A stretch of DNA of 64,000 nucleotides, taken from contig JABTTV010000001.1 in assembly GCA_015075725.1 (NCBI GenBank), forward strand, positions 2,232,001 to 2,296,000, in the 5' to 3' direction. Below are positions 1 through 7,134 of the stretch, in pieces. The notes under the pieces were generated by a model. It saw nothing but the letters and a program-made list of their open reading frames with translations. It did no database searches and was not told the DNA's origin. Numbering within the stretch: the first letter of the stretch is position 1; the number at the start of each line of letters is the position of its first letter. Made by a program: the position numbers and the translations under genes. The stretch comes from Anaerolineales bacterium (lineage in GTDB: Bacteria; Chloroflexota; Anaerolineae; Anaerolineales; Villigracilaceae).

Positions 1-1
1 T

Positions 2-121
2 GCGGGGATTTCGTTCGATATCATCGACATCTCCGCGCCGTATTGGCTGGGGAGTTTGTTTGCGCTGGTCGCTTTGGGGATTGCGACGATGGACGATAGA
101 CGGCTGACCGCTGACCGCTGA
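2..121 (+). CDS. C-terminal end of a membrane protein (partial, cut by window start)
   Basis: An open frame enters from the left edge and stops at TGA. It encodes about 39 residues: a short hydrophilic piece, then one hydrophobic segment (tyrosine-tryptophan-leucine-glycine, then Ala/Leu/Val-rich), then a charged tail MDDRRLTADR. The layout resembles the last transmembrane helix of an MFS-type transporter, but too little is visible to name a family. The charged tail and the stop codon fall inside a degenerate tandem repeat, so the natural C-terminus seems to have been rewritten by that repeat. Confidence 0.5.
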   Translation, partial: AGISFDIIDISAPYWLGSLFALVALGIATMDDRRLTADR

Positions 122-145
122 TCGCTGTCGGTCGTCCGCTGTCAG
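86..145. repeat. Degenerate CGATGGACGA / GCTGACC repeat element
   Basis: Short units (CGATGGACGAT, GACGGCTGACC, GCTGACCGCTGATC) are followed by the partly complementary TCGGTCGTCCGCTGTC. It lies between convergent genes, provides the end of the left gene and abuts the stop codon of the glycosyltransferase on the minus strand. A clearly related element lies near 50936-51000 between a histidine kinase and its response regulator. Confidence 0.6.
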
Positions 146-1401
146 ATATTTTGGATTGCTTTCACTGCTGTCATAACCCCATCTTCTTTGCTCAACGCCT
201 CGCTGATTTCTTTTGCCTTCGCGTTCATAGCCTTGTTGTTTAATGCTTCGGTAATCGCTTGCGCTAGATTTTCTGCGTTGAGTTTTCTCTGTGGAATGGA
301 CATGCCAACACCTAATTTTTGAACCCGCTCGCCCCAGAAGAACTGGTCGATGGCGAGGGGCAGGGCAATGGTTGGAATGCCTGCATGAAGGCTGGCGGAA
401 GTGGTCCCTGCGCCGCCGTGATGGACGGCGGCTTTCACGCGTGGATACAGCCATCCATGCGGGACGTATTCGATGGGAAAGATGTTCTTGGATTTGATCT
501 CGCCGTGCCATTTGGTTGGGAGAGTCAACACGGCTTGGGCGTTGGCGATATGCAAGGCTTCCTCGAGCATGGGCAAATATCCCTGCGTGCCGGGGCTGCC
601 GAATCCTATTGCGATGAGATTCTTTGCTGAGTCGATAAATCTTTGCACACTTTCGAACTCGTCAACCCCTTCACTCGTTTCTTCTTTCGATCTCCAGTAC
701 CCCGTGATGATTTGTTTCTTATTCCAATCTTTTGGACGCGGCACGACATGTTCACTGAAGGCGTTGAGGGTGAGCGGTTGGTGTGAGTCCGCTTGGAGGG
801 AAGGGTCAAGCCAATGGGCGAGACCCAGCCCAAAGTCCGCGTGACGCGCGTGGTTGATCTCAGAGCGCCACGAAAGCCAGGTGGCTTGAGTCACTGCCCA
901 ATGCGAGAGCCAGTTCCCGATCCCTGAGAGAGAAAAACGAAAAGGCAACAGCGCGGATGGAAATTCGCGGGTGGGGGTGAGCGGCTGCAAGTTTGCGCGG
1001 ACGGCAGGATTGCCCAAGCCTTCGGCGATATGCGCGCCCCAGATGGTGGGCAAGCCGTGAATGAGCAGGTCTGAGCCGCGGCAGGCTTGGGCGGCAGTAT
1101 GCAGCATGTGACGATAAAGCGGGCGGGCTTTTTGCAAAAAGGTGCGCGTGGATTGAAACGAACGAATGGGATCGGTGCCGAGCGTGAAGGGTGTAAAGTC
1201 GCCCTGCTCGATCATCAGGTCTGTGGGGTTGCCGTCGAATGGCGCGAAAGGAACGTGATGGCTCTGAATGAGGGGCGCAAACCCGCGCGGCGCTGAAATG
1301 CGGACGTTGTAACCCGCATTTTGTAAACCTTTGCCAAGCGCGATGTAAGGGATGACATCTCCACGCGTGCCACTGGTGAGAAGGGTGATGGTTTTGGGCA
1401 T
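142..1401 (-). CDS. Glycosyltransferase, GT1/GT28-like (sterol glucosyltransferase / MGT type)
   Basis: About 419 residues when started at MPKTITLLTSGTRGDV, the glycine-rich first strand and loop typical of UDP-sugar-dependent GT-B enzymes; the in-frame ATG seven codons upstream would run into a repeat and is less likely. The C-terminal half has the donor-site signature HHGGAGTTSASLHAGIP followed by a PLAIDQFFWGERV motif, as in sterol 3-beta-glucosyltransferases and macrolide glycosyltransferases. It would move a sugar from a nucleotide donor to a lipophilic acceptor at the cytoplasmic face. A SAM methyltransferase lies just upstream on the same strand, so the two may modify one terpenoid or lipid product; that is inference. 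The acceptor is unknown. Confidence 0.8.
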   Translation of the reverse strand: MPKTITLLTSGTRGDVIPYIALGKGLQNAGYNVRISAPRGFAPLIQSHHVPFAPFDGNPTDLMIEQGDFTPFTLGTDPIRSFQSTRTFLQKARPLYRHMLHTAAQACRGSDLLIHGLPTIWGAHIAEGLGNPAVRANLQPLTPTREFPSALLPFRFSLSGIGNWLSHWAVTQATWLSWRSEINHARHADFGLGLAHWLDPSLQADSHQPLTLNAFSEHVVPRPKDWNKKQIITGYWRSKEETSEGVDEFESVQRFIDSAKNLIAIGFGSPGTQGYLPMLEEALHIANAQAVLTLPTKWHGEIKSKNIFPIEYVPHGWLYPRVKAAVHHGGAGTTSASLHAGIPTIALPLAIDQFFWGERVQKLGVGMSIPQRKLNAENLAQAITEALNNKAMNAKAKEISEALSKEDGVMTAVKAIQNI

Positions 1402-1407
1402 CAATTC

Positions 1408-1476
1408 ACCACAGATACACACAGATGAAAAGGATATGTTGAGAAAAATCTGCGTTTATCTGTGTTCATCTGTGGT
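1408..1476. repeat. Palindromic ATCTGTGTTCATCTGTGG-type intergenic repeat
   Basis: The arms ACCACAGATACACACAGAT (1408-1426) and its near-complement at 1458-1476 form a 19-bp stem with two mismatches and a 31-nt loop. The motif repeats the unit ATCTGTG. It fills the gap between the methyltransferase and glycosyltransferase and also encodes the last residues (NHR) and stop codon of the methyltransferase. From memory, very similar words occur between genes in many unrelated bacterial genomes. Confidence 0.7.
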
Positions 1477-2320
1477 TGATTTTTTCAAAAACTAACATCC
1501 GATACTCCACCACTTTCATATGCAAACACTGCTGCAATGCCATGCTCCCCAGCATGGATGGCACGATGACATGTTTGATCGGAAGTTTTTCACCGAGGAA
1601 GTGCAATGCACTGGCGATGACGTTGGGCAGATTGCGCAGACGGAGATAGGGTGTCAGTTCATCGTTTTTGATGAGCAGAAGCTGATGGGCTTGCGCGAAT
1701 TGTTTGCTTTGCTCAACCGTGCGCACACCGGGGACGTACCAGCCATTTATGAAAGCGTCGAACCATTTTTGTTCGTTTGAGCTGAACGAGCGCGCCGCCT
1801 GATAATCATCCACGAGAATAAGCTTGCCGCCTTTGCAAAGCAGTCGACTCGCTTCTTTGAAATAGTTTTCCGGCTTGATGGCATGACAAACCGCTTCTAC
1901 AGAATAGACAACATTAAGCGATTCGCTGGGAAGCGGGACCGATGTGAAATCACCTTCGGCAAAATGGATTTTATTCTGCAAACCGAGTTGTTTTGCAGAA
2001 TCTTGCGCCAATCGGGCTTGCACAGGGCTGAGGGTCAATCCTAGGGCGGGGGCGGGGCTATGCAGGCGCGGGTGGATGTAAAACAGACTCGCGCCCACAC
2101 CGCAGCCAAGGTCTGCAATGTGGGCGTTTTCGGGCGCAACCGATTCGATCTCTTTCAAGATAAGTGCATTCGAGGTGTTAAGCGCGTCTTCGAGAGACTT
2201 GGTCTCAGGCATCCATAACGAGCGGTGGATGTTCCGGGCTTGTTTATGACCGCTGAAATTCAGGAAGAGTTTGGTATTCTCATCGTAATACGTGCGGACG
2301 GAATCGGTGGTGGTTGGCAT
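1466..2320 (-). CDS. Class I SAM-dependent methyltransferase
   Basis: About 284 residues. Motif I reads IADLGCGVGAS (SAM binding), followed by an acidic region, GDFTSVPLPSESLNVVYSVEAVCH (motifs II/III in positional terms) and LCKGGKLILVDDY, the usual Methyltransf_11 layout seen in sterol, tocopherol and UbiE-like enzymes. The start MPTTTDSVRTYYDENT is chosen because a TATAAT box on the minus strand ends six bases before this ATG; longer in-frame starts would lie upstream of that box. The substrate is unknown. The downstream glycosyltransferase in the same direction suggests a shared lipophilic product. The final residues are encoded by a palindromic repeat. Confidence 0.8.
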   Translation of the reverse strand: MPTTTDSVRTYYDENTKLFLNFSGHKQARNIHRSLWMPETKSLEDALNTSNALILKEIESVAPENAHIADLGCGVGASLFYIHPRLHSPAPALGLTLSPVQARLAQDSAKQLGLQNKIHFAEGDFTSVPLPSESLNVVYSVEAVCHAIKPENYFKEASRLLCKGGKLILVDDYQAARSFSSNEQKWFDAFINGWYVPGVRTVEQSKQFAQAHQLLLIKNDELTPYLRLRNLPNVIASALHFLGEKLPIKHVIVPSMLGSMALQQCLHMKVVEYRMLVFEKINHR

Positions 2321-2326
2321 ATAAAA

Positions 2327-2332
2327 ATTATA
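2327..2332 (-). promoter_or_regulatory. -10 box giving a leaderless methyltransferase mRNA
   Basis: On the minus strand TATAAT is followed by six bases and then the ATG of the methyltransferase, so transcription would begin at or next to the start codon. No Shine-Dalgarno sequence is present. It overlaps the upstream part of the promoter for the divergent R2lox operon. Confidence 0.6.
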
Positions 2333-2347
2333 ACGTAGCTGCTTGGG

Positions 2348-2353
2348 TATAAT
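2348..2353 (+). promoter_or_regulatory. -10 box of the R2lox operon
   Basis: TATAAT lies 41 bases before the R2lox ATG, which has a good AAGGAGA ribosome site. It is back to back with the methyltransferase -10 box, only 15 bases apart; no convincing -35 was seen for either. Confidence 0.5.
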
Positions 2354-2394
2354 TCTGTTGTATAGGTCTGTAGACTGCACTACAAGGAGAACTT

Positions 2395-3300
2395 ATGCCT
2401 CACACTGCATTTGCCACCATCACACGTGGGCTGAATCGCGATCTGCCGCCGATGCGTCTGTACGAGAAGGCGAAGAAACTCGGCATTTGGAATCCATCCG
2501 ATATTGACTTGACGAAAGATAAACAGGATTGGGCGGGTTTCTCCGAGGAAGAAAAAGACCTGTGCCTGTTGCTGCTTTCCATGTTCGTGGCAGGCGAAGA
2601 GGCAGTCACGCTCGATCTGCTTCCGCTGATTCAAGCCATTGCCGAAGAAGGGCGCATCGAAGAGGAAATGTATCTCACCACCTTCCTCTTTGAAGAAGCC
2701 AAACATACCGATTTCTTCCGCCGCTTCATGGATGAGGTCGCGTTCCCCTCTCCTTTAGGGGAGGGGTCAGACTTGACCCGCTTTCACGGCGACAACTATC
2801 GCCAGCTTTTCTACATTTCACTGCCGGAGGCGCTCAACGCGCTTCGCACCGACCCGTCACCTGCCAGCCAAATTCGAGCTTCGGTTACCTATAACATGAT
2901 CGTCGAAGGCGTGCTTGCAGAAACAGGCTACCAAGCCTTCTTTACCATGTTGGAGCGCAATGACCTTCTCCCTGGTCTTCGAAAGGGAATCTCGCTCTTG
3001 AAACAGGATGAGTCCCGCCATATTGCCTACGGAGTGTACCTGCTCTCGCGCCTGATGGCGGAACACCCGGACGAGTGGGACAATCTGCAAATGCAAATGA
3101 ACATGCTTCTGCCCTCTGCCATCGGCGTGATCGGCGATGCCTTTGCGCGGTATGACGTGGTGCCTTTTGGCTTGGTGGAAGAGGACTTTGTCAATTACGC
3201 CATGAGCCAGTTCAGCAAACGCTTTGAAAGGCTCGAAAAAGCGCGCGGGGCAAGCCTGGATGAGATCAATAAAGTTGCGAGAGAAACCGAGGATTCATAG
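2395..3300 (+). CDS. R2-like ligand-binding oxidase (Mn/Fe R2lox)
   Basis: 301 residues of the ferritin-like ribonucleotide-reductase R2 superfamily. The metal ligands expected for R2lox can be read: Glu69 (AGEEAVT), Glu101 and His104 (FEEAKH), Glu171 (IVEGVLAETGY), Glu206 and His209 (DESRH). Val71 and Tyr166 are at the places where R2lox proteins form their Val-Tyr ether cross-link. Family knowledge: a Mn/Fe cofactor, a bound long-chain fatty acid, and an unknown physiological oxidation. Residues about 117-126 form an extra loop encoded by a GC-rich palindrome that seems inserted; it explains a four-residue offset of the later ligands relative to the numbering I recall for the mycobacterial protein. 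First gene of an operon with NUDIX and methyltransferase genes. Confidence 0.9.
   Translation: MPHTAFATITRGLNRDLPPMRLYEKAKKLGIWNPSDIDLTKDKQDWAGFSEEEKDLCLLLLSMFVAGEEAVTLDLLPLIQAIAEEGRIEEEMYLTTFLFEEAKHTDFFRRFMDEVAFPSPLGEGSDLTRFHGDNYRQLFYISLPEALNALRTDPSPASQIRASVTYNMIVEGVLAETGYQAFFTMLERNDLLPGLRKGISLLKQDESRHIAYGVYLLSRLMAEHPDEWDNLQMQMNMLLPSAIGVIGDAFARYDVVPFGLVEEDFVNYAMSQFSKRFERLEKARGASLDEINKVARETEDS
2745..2766. repeat. Palindrome embedded in the R2lox gene
   Basis: CCCCTCTCC, loop TTTA, then GGGGAGGGG: nine pairs with one G-T wobble. It encodes part of the loop PSPLGEGSD between the second and third metal-ligand helices. The CCCCTCTCC...GGAGAGGGG word is familiar from intergenic palindromes in other bacteria, so this looks like an in-frame insertion tolerated in a surface loop. 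Confidence 0.6.
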
Positions 3301-3302
3301 CC

Positions 3303-3836
3303 GTGTCCCTTACCCCCTGGAAAATTCTTGAATCGCGCCATCCCTTCCCGAAGTTCCGCATGGATACATGCGAACTCCCGAGCGGTAAACCATATAAGGC
3401 ATTTGTATTGGAATTCGATGCATGGGCAAATGTGGTTGCAATAACCAAAAAGAACGAAGTCGTTTTAGTGCGCCAATATCGCCACGGCGTGCAGGAGATC
3501 TCTCTGGAACTTCCCGGCGGTGTCGTGGATGCTGGTGAAGATCCGCTGGAGGGGGTGAGGCGCGAATTGTTGGAGGAAACGGGATATGGCGGGGGAACCG
3601 TCGTGGAGGTTGGCAGAATCTACCCCAACCCGGCGATCCAACAGAACACCTTGTATTGCTATCTCGCCACAGATGTTGAATGGGTGGGTGAGCAGCATTT
3701 GGATGAATCCGAAGAGATCGAAGTGGCTCTTGTTCCATTGGATGAGATGATCGAAATGGTGCAACAGGGAAGGTTACGGCATGCTTTGAATGTGGCGGTT
3801 TTGTTTCGGGCGCTGATGCATTTGAAACGGATTTGA
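3303..3836 (+). CDS. NUDIX hydrolase, ADP-ribose pyrophosphatase-like
   Basis: 177 residues starting at GTG, two bases after the R2lox stop. The NUDIX box is complete: GGVVDAGEDPLEGVRRELLE followed by ETGYGGG (G-x5-E-x7-REUXEE-x2-GU). The upstream strand LVRQYRHGVQEISLELPGG matches ADP-sugar pyrophosphatases, which cleave ADP-ribose to AMP and ribose 5-phosphate with Mg2+. Translational coupling to R2lox and to the following methyltransferase is likely from the 2-3 bp gaps. The exact substrate is not fixed by the sequence. Confidence 0.88.
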   Translation: MSLTPWKILESRHPFPKFRMDTCELPSGKPYKAFVLEFDAWANVVAITKKNEVVLVRQYRHGVQEISLELPGGVVDAGEDPLEGVRRELLEETGYGGGTVVEVGRIYPNPAIQQNTLYCYLATDVEWVGEQHLDESEEIEVALVPLDEMIEMVQQGRLRHALNVAVLFRALMHLKRI

Positions 3837-3839
3837 AGC

Positions 3840-4649
3840 ATGGCATATAACTTTGGATTAACGGCGCACGATTACACCAAATATCGCGCGGGGTTCCCCG
3901 ATGAATTTTTCGATCGCGTTTTCAGCGAAGGGATTGTCACACCCGGCGTTTCATTATTGGACCTCGGAACGGGTACCGGCACCCTCGCCCGCGGATTTGC
4001 ATCCCGCGGCTGCAAGGTCATTGGCGTGGATATTGCGGCACAACTGCTCGAACAGGCAAAGGATCTGAGCATTCGACAAGGCTTAGATGTGGAGTTTCGC
4101 TGGAGCAAGGCCGAAGAGACGGGCTTACCCGCAGGGTCGTTCGATGTTGTCTCCGCCGGGCAATGCTGGCACTGGTTCGACCGCCCGCAAACGGCGCGGG
4201 AGGTGAAGCGCCTGCTCAAGCCGAATGGCAGGGCCTTGATCGCGCACTTCGACTGGCTTCCACTCGACGGCAATGTGGTGGACATGACCGAAAAGCTGAT
4301 TCAGAAATTCAACCCAACCTGGTACGACCGGTTTGGGAACAGGAACGGGATATATCCCGATTGGTTTCGCGATCTGGGTGAAGCGGGGTTTGAAAAAATC
4401 CAATCTTTCTCATTTGATCTGAATGTGCCGTACACGGCCGATGCGTGGCGTGGACGGATCCGCGCGAGCTCTGGGGTGGGGGCGAGCTTGTCGGACGAAG
4501 AAGTGGGGCGATTCGACTTGGAATTTAAAGGTCTGCTTGAAGGGTTGGAGGAGGCGCAGGTCACGAAGGAAGCGGGGGCAGGTCTCATGTTGCAAATTCC
4601 GCATCGCGTGTTCGTCATCCATGCGCACAAGCCAAAATTCATTTCCTGA
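3840..4649 (+). CDS. Class I SAM-dependent methyltransferase
   Basis: 269 residues. Motif I is LLDLGTGTGTLARGFASRG, followed by VIGVDIAAQLLEQA with the acidic residue that binds the SAM ribose, then AGSFDVVSAGQCWHWFDRP and a post-motif LLKPNGRALIAHFDWLPL. This matches the Methyltransf_11/UbiE-like small-molecule group; the conserved tryptophan-histidine-tryptophan patch after motif II is typical of a subgroup with trans-aconitate methyltransferase-like annotation. The ATG is four bases past the NUDIX stop, so it is the third gene of the R2lox operon. Substrate unknown. Confidence 0.82.
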   Translation: MAYNFGLTAHDYTKYRAGFPDEFFDRVFSEGIVTPGVSLLDLGTGTGTLARGFASRGCKVIGVDIAAQLLEQAKDLSIRQGLDVEFRWSKAEETGLPAGSFDVVSAGQCWHWFDRPQTAREVKRLLKPNGRALIAHFDWLPLDGNVVDMTEKLIQKFNPTWYDRFGNRNGIYPDWFRDLGEAGFEKIQSFSFDLNVPYTADAWRGRIRASSGVGASLSDEEVGRFDLEFKGLLEGLEEAQVTKEAGAGLMLQIPHRVFVIHAHKPKFIS

Positions 4650-4819
4650 AACGGTTGTGCAATTCCATCAACGGGCGTAAAATGGGCGCGGCTTAAAAGC
4701 AGGAATCATGTATCACACCGACGAGAGCGATTTAGGTTCTTCCGATAGTAATCCGCCAAGTAGAAGCGGATGGCACGTGTTTAAATTTGTAAAACCCGTC
4801 ACGTAGGTGCGCGGCGCGC

Positions 4820-4844
4820 CCTTGCGTGACTATCCCACGCAAGG
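4820..4844 (+). promoter_or_regulatory. Hairpin overlapping the corA Shine-Dalgarno
   Basis: CCTTGCGTG (4820-4828) and CACGCAAGG (4836-4844) form a perfect 9-bp stem with a 7-nt loop. The right arm shares AAGG with the ribosome site AAGGAGG (4841-4847), whose ATG is at 4853. Folding would hide half of the ribosome site, so this may control CorA translation. The 203-nt gap before corA is otherwise unexplained; only a small TCCGC/GCGGA stem was seen near 4750-4770, and it does not match a magnesium riboswitch I can recognise. Confidence 0.5.
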
Positions 4845-4852
4845 AGGCAGCC

Positions 4853-5779
4853 ATGCTGAACATCTACAAAACCACCGAGGGCGGGCTGGAAACGCTCGAT
4901 ACCATTGCGAACGGCGCATGGGTCAACGTGGTCGACCCGACGCCCGAAGAAATGGAGAAGCTCGTCAATTGGGGGATGGAGATGGACTTTATCAATTATT
5001 CCCTCGACCAGGATGAAATGCCGCGCATGGAACGCGATGAAGATTACACCTTCATCCTGCTTCGCATTCCCATTCATCAGCCGGATAGCGATATTCCTTA
5101 TAACACCGTGCCGTTGGGCATCATGATCCTGGGCAACAAGATCATTTCGGTCTGCCGCTACGACAGCGATATTTTCAAGCCGCTGACCAACGGCAAACAC
5201 CGCTTCATGAAAACCGGTAAACGCTACCGCCTCACGTTGTATATCTTCCTTGAAACGGCGGCGCGTTATTTGAACCTGCTGCGCGAGATCAACCGCGCCA
5301 CCGAAGCCGTGGAAGACCGCCTGCAAAAATCCACGCAGAACCGCGAATTGCTCGAACTGCTCAAGTATCAAAAGAGTCTGACCTACTTCGCGACCGCGCT
5401 CCGCTCGAACGAGGTGATGATGGAGCGCGTGCAAAAGACGCAGCTCTTCAACTATTACGAGGAGGACCAGGACCTGCTCGAAGATGTGCTGACCGAAAAC
5501 CAGCAAGCCATACAAATGACCAGCATCAACACGGAAATCCTCTCCAGCATGATGGATGCATTTGCATCGATCATCTCGAACAACCTGAACGTGGTCATGA
5601 AAGCGCTTGCCGCGCTGACCATCGTCTTGAATGTGCCGACCATTATCGCATCATTTTACGGGATGAACGTGGCACTGCCGGGCGAGGGTCATCCGCTGGC
5701 ATTTCTTACGGTCATTGGGCTGTCTTTGGGGTTGACCGCATTTGCAACCTATATCTTCTACAGGAGGAATTGGTTCTAA
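4853..5779 (+). CDS. corA: CorA-family magnesium/divalent cation transporter
   Basis: About 308 residues. A long acidic cytoplasmic domain with the PTPEEMEKL and DQDEMPRMERDEDYTFILLRIP stretches is followed by a helical stalk and two C-terminal membrane helices joined by the signature YGMNVALPG (the GMN selectivity filter). It forms a pentameric channel for Mg2+ (also Co2+/Ni2+). Start chosen at MLNIYKTTEGG because it has a strong AAGGAGG at the right distance; an upstream in-frame ATG lies within the hairpin. Its TAA overlaps the ATG of the SMP-30 gene by one base, so they are co-transcribed. Confidence 0.93.
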   Translation: MLNIYKTTEGGLETLDTIANGAWVNVVDPTPEEMEKLVNWGMEMDFINYSLDQDEMPRMERDEDYTFILLRIPIHQPDSDIPYNTVPLGIMILGNKIISVCRYDSDIFKPLTNGKHRFMKTGKRYRLTLYIFLETAARYLNLLREINRATEAVEDRLQKSTQNRELLELLKYQKSLTYFATALRSNEVMMERVQKTQLFNYYEEDQDLLEDVLTENQQAIQMTSINTEILSSMMDAFASIISNNLNVVMKALAALTIVLNVPTIIASFYGMNVALPGEGHPLAFLTVIGLSLGLTAFATYIFYRRNWF

Positions 5780-6627
5780 TGAACGTCGAGTTGGTGTTTG
5801 ACGGCAAAGCTACGCTGGGCGAAGGTCCCGCCTGGAATGATAAGACCCAGACTTTATATTGGGTCGACATCATTCAGAAAAAAATCTATGCCGGGATAGT
5901 GGTGCTCGCAGAACTGGATGACTTCATCGGATGTCTTGCCCCATGCACGAATGGGCATTTGATCTTGGGAAAGCGCGCCTCTTTTGTGGACTTCGACCCC
6001 GTTACCTCCCGGCAGACTCTTCTCTTCGCTTTGAACGAACCTGCCACCAACCGGCTCAACGACGGCAAATGCGATCCAGGAGGTCGTTTCATCGCCGGGA
6101 CGATGGACATGAACGAAAAGGACCCGACCGGCTCGGTCTATTCCTTCGACGGCACGGGCGCGCGCACATTGCTTCACGATGTAACCATATCCAATGGCAT
6201 GGCATGGAGTCTGGACTACAAGAAGTTTTATTACATCGATACACCCACCCGGCAAGTCAAGGCCTTTGACTACGATTTAACTTCAGGCGAAATATCCAAT
6301 CCACGCACGGCGATTCGCGTGCCCGAATCCCTGGGCTGGCCCGATGGCATGACCTCCGACACCGAAGGCAATTTATGGATCGCCCTCTGGGGTGGGGCGG
6401 CGGTTTCGCGCTGGAACCCGAACACAGGTCAATTGCTCGAGCAGATTCAAGTGCCAGCTTTGCATACTTCCTCATGCGTTTTCGGGGGGAGGGATCGTAA
6501 TGAGTTATATATCACATCTGCTAGAAAGAATATGAGCGAAGCCGATTTACAAAAATACCCGCTCTCCGGTGGGCTGTTCAGGGTGGAGACGAAAGTCGAG
6601 GGGATGCCGACCTTTGAATTTGGGTAA
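5779..6627 (+). CDS. SMP-30/gluconolactonase family protein
   Basis: About 282 residues forming the six-bladed propeller of the SMP-30/LRE family. Metal ligands expected for the family are visible: Glu in LGEGPAW, Asn in ISNGMAWS, Asp in GWPDGMTSD, plus the substrate-side NRLNDGKCDPGGRF stretch. Family members hydrolyse sugar lactones such as glucono-1,5-lactone or related aldonolactones. Preceded by AGGAGG; ATG overlaps the corA stop. The product likely feeds sugar-acid metabolism; the precise lactone is not determined. The gene ends in a strong hairpin shared with the convergent cupin gene. Confidence 0.88.
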   Translation: MNVELVFDGKATLGEGPAWNDKTQTLYWVDIIQKKIYAGIVVLAELDDFIGCLAPCTNGHLILGKRASFVDFDPVTSRQTLLFALNEPATNRLNDGKCDPGGRFIAGTMDMNEKDPTGSVYSFDGTGARTLLHDVTISNGMAWSLDYKKFYYIDTPTRQVKAFDYDLTSGEISNPRTAIRVPESLGWPDGMTSDTEGNLWIALWGGAAVSRWNPNTGQLLEQIQVPALHTSSCVFGGRDRNELYITSARKNMSEADLQKYPLSGGLFRVETKVEGMPTFEFG

Positions 6628-6629
6628 AG

Positions 6630-6668
6630 AAGAGGAAAGAAGATCAACCCTCTTTCTTCTTTCCTCTT
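6630..6668. terminator. Bidirectional hairpin between convergent genes
   Basis: AAGAGGAAAGAAGA (6630-6643) and TCTTCTTTCCTCTT (6655-6668) are perfect 14-bp complements with an 11-nt loop. The purine/pyrimidine asymmetry is unusual for a classical terminator, and it may instead belong to the dispersed-repeat class. It ends at the cupin stop codon. Confidence 0.55.
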
Positions 6669-7094
6669 TCATCGTTTCCACAATAGTTCTGTTAGCTTCA
6701 CCACCTCTTTACACTGACCCTCCGTCAACCCCACAAACGGCGAATTTGCATCCACCGTATCGCGGTTCTCCACAACCAACACCCGCGCATCCCTACTGAA
6801 GGTATGCGAATGCCAAACTCCGCGTTTGACGTTGTAGAGTTTGTACGGCTCCATATCCACGGCATGGACTTTCGTCACTGAGTCTTCCCCTTCGCCGATG
6901 AATAATATGCAGCGTCCCGCCATCAGCACGAAGACCTCGTCGGTTTCCGTGTGCTTTTGCATCCGGTTGATCTTGTCGGGGGTCAGGTCATCGGTGTAAT
7001 TCATCAACGCCACCCGCCAGGTTTGGAAATCGATGAGGGGTTTGTAATCCGGTCCGGTGTGGTCGCGGACTTCGATCAATGTTTCGGGAAGCAT
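6669..7094 (-). CDS. Small cupin-domain protein
   Basis: About 141 residues when started at MLPETLIEVRD, which has GGAG nine bases upstream. The middle carries a single cupin barrel: TDEVFVLMAGRCILFIGEG then KLYNVKRGVWHSHTFSRDARVLVVENRD. The first cupin motif is degenerate (few His ligands); the second keeps a histidine pair (WHSH). Function is open: sensor, isomerase or dioxygenase are all possible in this superfamily. It follows a metallopeptidase gene on the same strand, separated by a terminator-like hairpin, so read-through may be limited. Confidence 0.75.
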   Translation of the reverse strand: MLPETLIEVRDHTGPDYKPLIDFQTWRVALMNYTDDLTPDKINRMQKHTETDEVFVLMAGRCILFIGEGEDSVTKVHAVDMEPYKLYNVKRGVWHSHTFSRDARVLVVENRDTVDANSPFVGLTEGQCKEVVKLTELLWKR

Positions 7095-7111
7095 GGTTGT
7101 TCTCCAAAAGA

Positions 7112-7134
7112 AGAGGCGGGGTCGCCCCGCCTCT
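7112..7134 (-). terminator. Terminator-like hairpin after the YgjP-type gene
   Basis: AGAGGCGGGG, loop TCG, CCCCGCCTCT: a perfect 10-bp stem. On the minus strand it is followed by TCTTTT. The stop codon of the metallopeptidase gene lies inside the stem. The sequence also resembles the widespread GAGGCGGGG...CCCCGCCTC intergenic repeat. Confidence 0.65.

Noticed and set aside
3310-3846. Minus-strand frame of 178 codons opposite the NUDIX gene
   Set aside because: Overlaps a gene with a perfect NUDIX box; its own translation has no recognisable domain.
4650-4819. Magnesium riboswitch (M-box or mgtA type) before corA
   Set aside because: I could not find the multi-helix core of either class; only a simple stem at the ribosome site is supported.
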